This document shows, piece by piece, positions 30,135 through 35,535 of a stretch of 35,535 bases of DNA. A program made the position numbers and the translations under genes. Numbering within the stretch: position 1 is the first letter of the stretch; each line of letters starts with the position of its first letter. The notes below the pieces were generated by a model. The model saw only the letters and a list, made by a program, of their open reading frames with translations, searched no databases and was not told where the DNA came from. The stretch comes from Candidatus Doudnabacteria bacterium (lineage in GTDB: Bacteria; Patescibacteriota; Doudnabacteria; UBA920): NCBI GenBank assembly GCA_020850635.1, contig JADZEH010000001.1, positions 1 through 35,535 of the forward strand. The letters run 5' to 3'.

Positions 30135-31847
30135 TTACTTAGTAGTTCCTTTAGCAGTCGTGAATTTAAGAATTGGTGAAACTGTTGTATTTCCAGAAGC
30201 ATCTCGTGAAGTTACTCGATAGGCATAGGTAGTCTCTGGAACAAGCCCACTTAACGTTACGATATGCCTGTTTGTAAGCTTAGCGTCGGTTTTAACATCG
30301 AATGGCGGCTTAGTGCCATCTATACCGAATTCGACTTTACTATCGGCATTTTCATCTGTGGCCCAACCAATTGCCGCTTGAGTGGCATTAGCTCGAGCCG
30401 TGATACCACTAATCTGTGGGCCAGTCGTATCATTCTGAGTTGGCGGTGGTGTTCCCCTGCCAGGCTTTAGAACATCAAATGCCGCTACCTTCCAATTCAC
30501 TGTGACGTTCTGGCTAAACATTTCCGGACCAACATAAATACTGTTGTATCTTAACGTATTTGGATAGATGGCTTGGCCTTTGTAAAAACGATCGGCGACC
30601 GCCCCAATATTCATTCGCAAGAAGGTTTCCCGACCCAATGCCAGAGGCTGAACTGGGACGCCAAATCGTGCCCAGGTAGAATGTGGCGCCAACTGAACAA
30701 TCTCCTGACCACCAGCTCCGTAAGCTCCACAGCGAGACTCTACTCGCACTAACGGATCATTGTGTGCCCCACACCAGAAGTAGTAAGCATCGTATGGGAA
30801 ACGTTGAGTGTCGGTTTTGGGAATACGCTCACCATTATCACTCATATGATACGGCGGACAATGAGTTAAGGAATCAGCGCGACACAAATCAACACGTTGT
30901 GGATTTAAATCGAAGGAAAGAAATCGTGTAACATTACTCGTGGCTCCATCTGAGCAAGCACTACCATCAACTTTCCAACACCCTTCAAGTTCTGGCGCAG
31001 CAAAACGATAACGATTCACGCTTGTACTTGGCACACTTTCATTCAATGTGACCCATGCTTGAAAAGTTATATCGGAGCCTTCCATCCAGTGATCGAATAA
31101 AATTTGACGATAATCTGAGGCGGAAGGTGCAAACATCACAAAGGCATCATAATCTGTAGTACCACTAGTTAAACTACTTTCCCAGACACGACGCATCTGC
31201 CCACCCATGCGCTGAGTACTAATCGTTGTATTATATCGTGACTGTGGTTGACCAGCTGGCGCTTGCCACTGTCCTGAAAAACCGGTGATGTAACTGTTAC
31301 TAGCAGTTTTCTCCGACCATTGATGATTAGCGCTCACCCGCTGATTAGCGTTTCCCCCATTACCTAAGGTTATCCCCCAATGATACCACCCAAGAGATGA
31401 GCTTCCTGGAACTAAACTAAAGCATTTATTAGCTAAACTAAGTTCGCTGTCTGGCCAATCGGTTCTGTTGTTATCAGCGGCGGTGATGAGGTTACCATTC
31501 GGACCAGTACCATTTGCTTCTGGAGTTATACAATCAGCATGACGCTGAGTTGAGTTTGGTAAATAGAGCATAACATGAGCACCGGGATCAACCATCCCGC
31601 CATCACCCAAAATGCTCACTAAATTTTGATTATTATTTCTCGAATTTTGCTCAGAAACGTCGGTGCGAGATCTAAACCCCGCAAACGAAAACAACGGGTT
31701 TGTATCCGAGGCTAGATATACTACACCCAGGAAAATCATAGAAATGATGACTAAAACAGTCCAGTTTACCACCGCGTGCTTAGGATGACGATGCCATTTC
31801 TCATACCAAGACAGGTTTTTGCTCAGATATTCGTGTATTTTTTTCAT
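30135..31847 (-). CDS. anchored surface protein with C-terminal fibronectin-III-like domain
   Basis: A 570-residue protein. A basic cytosolic start (KNLSWYEKWHRHPKHAVVN) leads to a membrane helix near residues 29-46 (TVLVIISMIFLGVVYLA). A long exported region of about 400 residues follows, rich in Trp, Asn and aromatic residues with scattered Cys pairs. A C-terminal FN3-like domain (about 470-565) has PQISGITARANATQAAIGW, then TDENADSKVEFG and LSGLVPETTYAYRVTSRD. The FN3 part resembles the N-terminal module of secreted hydrolases and adhesins. The middle is not recognised. First gene of a two-gene transcript with pyk; TATACT (31870-31875) and AGGAAAG lie upstream. Confidence 0.8.
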   Translation of the reverse strand: MKKIHEYLSKNLSWYEKWHRHPKHAVVNWTVLVIISMIFLGVVYLASDTNPLFSFAGFRSRTDVSEQNSRNNNQNLVSILGDGGMVDPGAHVMLYLPNSTQRHADCITPEANGTGPNGNLITAADNNRTDWPDSELSLANKCFSLVPGSSSLGWYHWGITLGNGGNANQRVSANHQWSEKTASNSYITGFSGQWQAPAGQPQSRYNTTISTQRMGGQMRRVWESSLTSGTTDYDAFVMFAPSASDYRQILFDHWMEGSDITFQAWVTLNESVPSTSVNRYRFAAPELEGCWKVDGSACSDGATSNVTRFLSFDLNPQRVDLCRADSLTHCPPYHMSDNGERIPKTDTQRFPYDAYYFWCGAHNDPLVRVESRCGAYGAGGQEIVQLAPHSTWARFGVPVQPLALGRETFLRMNIGAVADRFYKGQAIYPNTLRYNSIYVGPEMFSQNVTVNWKVAAFDVLKPGRGTPPPTQNDTTGPQISGITARANATQAAIGWATDENADSKVEFGIDGTKPPFDVKTDAKLTNRHIVTLSGLVPETTYAYRVTSRDASGNTTVSPILKFTTAKGTTK

Positions 31848-31869
31848 GTCGAAAAACTTTCTTTCCTAT

Positions 31870-31875
31870 AGTATA
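31870..31875 (-). promoter_or_regulatory. -10 box of surface protein-pyk unit
   Basis: TATACT on the minus strand with AGGAAAG between it and the ATG at 31847; no clear -35. Confidence 0.45.
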
Positions 31876-31897
31876 TCAAAAAAGCTAGATTTTTACA

Positions 31898-32425
31898 CTA
31901 AATTTGGTAGACGTACATCTCATGGCCGCTGGGAGTTTTGAAGTAGTCAATTTGATTTAGATGGCTGTTGGGAAAATCGCGGCTGACGATTGTCGTCCCG
32001 GGTCGACAGTCGGTTTTGGCCTTTTCTGCTAGCTGCGGCATTAACGGAGGATAAAGGTACATATACAAAAAATCTGCGTCCTGCCACGAGTGCTTGTAGA
32101 AATTTCCGTAAACTAACTCGGCCTTTGAACCTGTGATATATTTTTTGATAACCGCCCACAAATGGGTCCACAGGGTTGATTCAAAGCCCTTAACTTTCGC
32201 GCCAGTATACTTTTCGATTAAGAAAACAACTTTCCCATTACCGCTTCCAAGCTCAAAAACTTGATGGGTGTTGTTGATACCAAGCCGCTTTACCATCGGT
32301 TCAATATCAGCACCACCCGTTGGCACAAACGGTACGCGCGTAAACAAAAATCCTAAGAACGCGCTAGTGATGATGAAAAGTAATAGAATCGTGAATATGA
32401 GGAAACCAATGAGAAAAATAAGCAT
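31898..32425 (-). CDS. membrane-anchored methyltransferase, FAM173/ATPSCKMT-like
   Basis: A 175-residue protein. One N-terminal helix (residues 3-28) leads to RVPFVPTGGADIEPMVKRLG, then motif I VFELGSGNGKVVFLIEK near 56-72, KVKGFESTLW (acidic residue after strand 2), VYGNFYKHSWQDADFLYMYL and TTIVSRDFPNS. The N-terminal helix, a VPFVPT-like segment, ELGSGNGK, and an FPNS-like end resemble the mitochondrial FAM173 family, which methylates a Lys of the ATP synthase c subunit or ADP/ATP carrier. The bacterial substrate is unknown. It is 3 nt downstream of the nucleotidyltransferase gene. Confidence 0.75.
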   Translation of the reverse strand: MLIFLIGFLIFTILLLFIITSAFLGFLFTRVPFVPTGGADIEPMVKRLGINNTHQVFELGSGNGKVVFLIEKYTGAKVKGFESTLWTHLWAVIKKYITGSKAELVYGNFYKHSWQDADFLYMYLYPPLMPQLAEKAKTDCRPGTTIVSRDFPNSHLNQIDYFKTPSGHEMYVYQI

Positions 32426-32428
32426 AAT

Positions 32429-33187
32429 CTATATTGATTGGTTTTTCTTGGCGATGATTCGCTCAGCAATCTTTAACTGCTCTGGGGTGTTGATACCAAT
32501 AATCTCTTTGTAATTTATCGGTAGCGTCTTCACTACTTTCTCTTGCTCAATAGCTAACGCCACCATATCAGTTAAATAATACTCTCCTTGTACATTATTT
32601 TTTTGAATGTGATGAATATTATCCCACAGCCACTGCGTGTTAAACGCATAGATACCAGGATTAATCTCTGTAATTAAACGTTGTTCTTCGGTCGCGTCTT
32701 TGTATTCAACAATCGCTTTCACGTTTTCATATTTGTCGCGAACAATGCGTCCAAAGTGAGAAAAGTTTGCATAGACTCCCTCGTAGTTTGGAACATGAGT
32801 TGTAAACATTGAAATACTATCCGATTGCTCGTTATGAAGTCTCATCAATTTTTTGATGCTTGCGCCTTTCACGAACGGCACGTCACCATACAAAACAATG
32901 ATGTGTTCGGCGGTGACTTGCTTCTCCGCGGCCATCACTGCATGACCAGTTCCTAATTGCTGACGTTGAAACGCATAGGCGTAATCATTACCTAAAGCCT
33001 TCACAACATCAGCGTGTTTGTAACCAACAACAATCACTGGCTTGGATAATCCAGGAACTGTTTTAAGTTCATCGAGTAAATATGAAATGATGGGTTTGTC
33101 GTGAGCAGGTATCAAAACTTTCGGTACATTATGATCACCCATTCTCGTCCCTTTTCCGGCGGCTAAAATAACTGGTTGAAAATCCAT
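32429..33187 (-). CDS. sugar-phosphate nucleotidyltransferase, GlmU N-domain-like
   Basis: A 252-residue protein. VILAAGKGTRMGDHNVPKVL at residues 6-25 is the nucleotide-binding signature. QRQQLGTGHAVMAAE near 95-108, LYGDVPFV near 119, EINPGIYAF near 190 and NNVQGEYYLTDMVALA near 212-227 match the uridyltransferase domain of GlmU. The left-handed beta-helix acetyltransferase half is absent. The family makes NDP-sugars such as UDP-GlcNAc for cell envelope use. AAAGGAG stands a few nt before the ATG; TATACT (33207-33212) is the likely -10. Confidence 0.88.
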   Translation of the reverse strand: MDFQPVILAAGKGTRMGDHNVPKVLIPAHDKPIISYLLDELKTVPGLSKPVIVVGYKHADVVKALGNDYAYAFQRQQLGTGHAVMAAEKQVTAEHIIVLYGDVPFVKGASIKKLMRLHNEQSDSISMFTTHVPNYEGVYANFSHFGRIVRDKYENVKAIVEYKDATEEQRLITEINPGIYAFNTQWLWDNIHHIQKNNVQGEYYLTDMVALAIEQEKVVKTLPINYKEIIGINTPEQLKIAERIIAKKNQSI

Positions 33188-33206
33188 GCTGTAACTCCTT
33201 TCCTTA

Positions 33207-33212
33207 AGTATA
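33207..33212 (-). promoter_or_regulatory. -10 box of nucleotidyltransferase gene
   Basis: TATACT on the minus strand; the leader contains AAAGGAG. Confidence 0.5.
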
Positions 33213-33254
33213 CCTGACGATCATAAAAAGTTATCAAATAGCCCTTAAATATAA

Positions 33255-33363
33255 GGAAAATATTCTATTGAAGCCGGTTTGATGTTGTTAAGAAAACCAT
33301 CGGAGCGGAGCGACTGGTTTTAGTACAACATCAAACCGGCTATTTATGTAGATAATATTTTCC
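33255..33363. repeat. long nested inverted repeat
   Basis: Outer arms GGAAAATATT (33255-33264) / AATATTTTCC (33354-33363), a perfect 17-bp stem AGCCGGTTTGATGTTGT (33272-33288) / its complement (33325-33341), and an inner stem AAAACCA/TGGTTTT around a GC-rich 15-nt loop containing GGAGCGGAGC. It lies between the rRNA terminator and the nucleotidyltransferase gene. It has no coding frame and no T run; a palindromic repeat element or a stable RNA hairpin are both possible. Confidence 0.85.
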
Positions 33364-33370
33364 GGATATC

Positions 33371-33396
33371 AAAAAACTCCCTTTTAGGGGGAGTTT
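33371..33396 (-). terminator. rRNA operon terminator
   Basis: On the minus strand AAACTCCCCCT/AGGGAGTTTTTT ends the transcript about 10 nt after the 5S gene. Confidence 0.88.
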
Positions 33397-33405
33397 AGTG
33401 TTTAG

Positions 33406-33518
33406 CGGGCAGCTACCTACTTTTGCACAGACATAAGCCTGACTATCATCGGCACCAGCGCATTTTACTTCCGAGTTCGGGAAGGGATCGGGTAGGACTA
33501 CGCCGTAAATGCCACCCC
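33406..33518 (-). rRNA. rrf: 5S ribosomal RNA
   Basis: The minus strand carries the 5S core CCCGAACTCGGAAGT, GGTGCCGATGATAGTC and the 3' GTAGGTAGCTGCCC. Terminal helix I forms between GGGTGGC (33511-33517) and GCTGCCC (33407-33413). Ends are estimated from that helix to within a few bases. Confidence 0.92.
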
Positions 33519-33695
33519 GTCACGTTTCATCTTTGATAAAATGCAACGGGAGGGCACGATATAGGGTATGCTTTCGCTATGGTTTTAAAGCGTAAACCAG
33601 ATTATTTGATAGAGCAAAGAAGCCCAAGAGTAGAATGAATACTACAAATAATATGGAAACAACCTTAAAGTGATGCATGTGATATAGGAGTTAGG

Positions 33696-33769
33696 GATCT
33701 ATCTCTTGGTCGCGGATCGAATAAATTCGCCCGCTCCTCGTTCGTGCCGACAAAGTCGTCACTCACTTC
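33696..33769 (-). repeat. 23S-5S spacer repeat, copy 1
   Basis: A 74-nt direct repeat, 67 of 74 positions identical to copy 2 (33815-33888). Each copy holds two hairpins: GCGG..CGAAT AA ATTCG.CCGC and GTG.CGAC AAA GTCG.CAC (plus-strand notation). The A-T pair in CGAAT/ATTCG is a G-C pair in copy 2, a compensatory change. Confidence 0.85.
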
Positions 33770-33814
33770 GAAGTACCCATACAGTATACCACATCTTTCA
33801 AAGAACATTGTAGT

Positions 33815-33888
33815 GATCTAAATCTTGGTCGCGGATCGAGTAAACTCGCCCGCCCCTCATTCGTGCCGACAAAGTCGTCACTCATTTC
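33815..33888 (-). repeat. 23S-5S spacer repeat, copy 2
   Basis: Second copy with CGAGT/ACTCG in place of CGAAT/ATTCG and an identical second hairpin. The rest of the spacer (33519-33935) shows no tRNA and no gene. Confidence 0.85.
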
Positions 33889-33935
33889 AATCACAAATCG
33901 CTAGTCAATCTATCCTTCACTCGGAAGGAAAATCC

Positions 33936-35535
<1,600 letters not shown>

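Overview
The window looks like part of a chromosome from a Candidate Phyla Radiation (Patescibacteria) bacterium of moderate to low GC. This is inferred from several things seen together: a 23S rRNA gene interrupted by a group I intron in the peptidyl-transferase centre, a tRNA gene interrupted by a small group I intron, many genes whose ATG follows a -10 box by only 6-9 nt (leaderless mRNAs), many small membrane or single-domain proteins, and large single-pass surface proteins. TGA is used as a stop (for example at 2455-2457, 8161-8163 and 24329-24331), so this is not a TGA=Gly lineage. No 16S gene is present, so I do not name a class.

Layout. 1-150: hairpin-rich non-coding tail and a terminator. 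153-6711 (minus): a tight operon of three type IV pilin-like surface proteins, a small membrane protein, glycerate 2-kinase and a D-2-hydroxyacid dehydrogenase. 6832-7134 (plus): tRNA-Asn(GUU) split by a 228-nt group I intron, fired from a promoter whose -35 overlaps that of the divergent pilin operon. 7120-7282: partial repeat of the tRNA 3' end. 7350-10255 (plus): small soluble and membrane proteins (SRPBCC, YdeI-like, HIT, DUF1801, DUF1761). 10306-15809: mixed small genes including rsgA, a SET-domain protein, a DinB-like protein, mscL with a zinc ribbon, and a protein resembling cadmium-type carbonic anhydrase. 16599-23772 (plus): queA, a DUF2207 protein, two secreted proteins, a DUF3048 protein and a Bcp peroxiredoxin. 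24613-28336 (minus): HD hydrolase, dnaG and rpoD, a variant of the macromolecular-synthesis operon. 28430-28519 (minus): tRNA-Ser(GGA). 28717-33187 (minus): pyruvate kinase, an FN3-type surface protein, a membrane-anchored methyltransferase and a sugar-phosphate nucleotidyltransferase. 33371-35535 (minus): the 3' half of an rRNA operon (23S with intron, repeat-bearing spacer, 5S, terminator).

Against this AT-leaning background sit four compact GC-richer minus-strand units (about 15.88-16.55, 17.64-18.11, 24.10-24.26 and 24.30-24.57 kb). Each has a strong Shine-Dalgarno sequence, a single reading frame (a three-codon one in one case) and its own intrinsic terminator; three of the four also have a clear -35/-10 promoter. 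They contrast with the leaderless neighbours and are the best candidates for an undescribed system. One encodes a beta-carbonic-anhydrase-like protein next to the cadmium-type carbonic-anhydrase-like gene. The two group I introns, especially the 23S intron whose last base appears to be A instead of the usual G, and the duplicated covarying hairpins in the 23S-5S spacer are the other strong leads.
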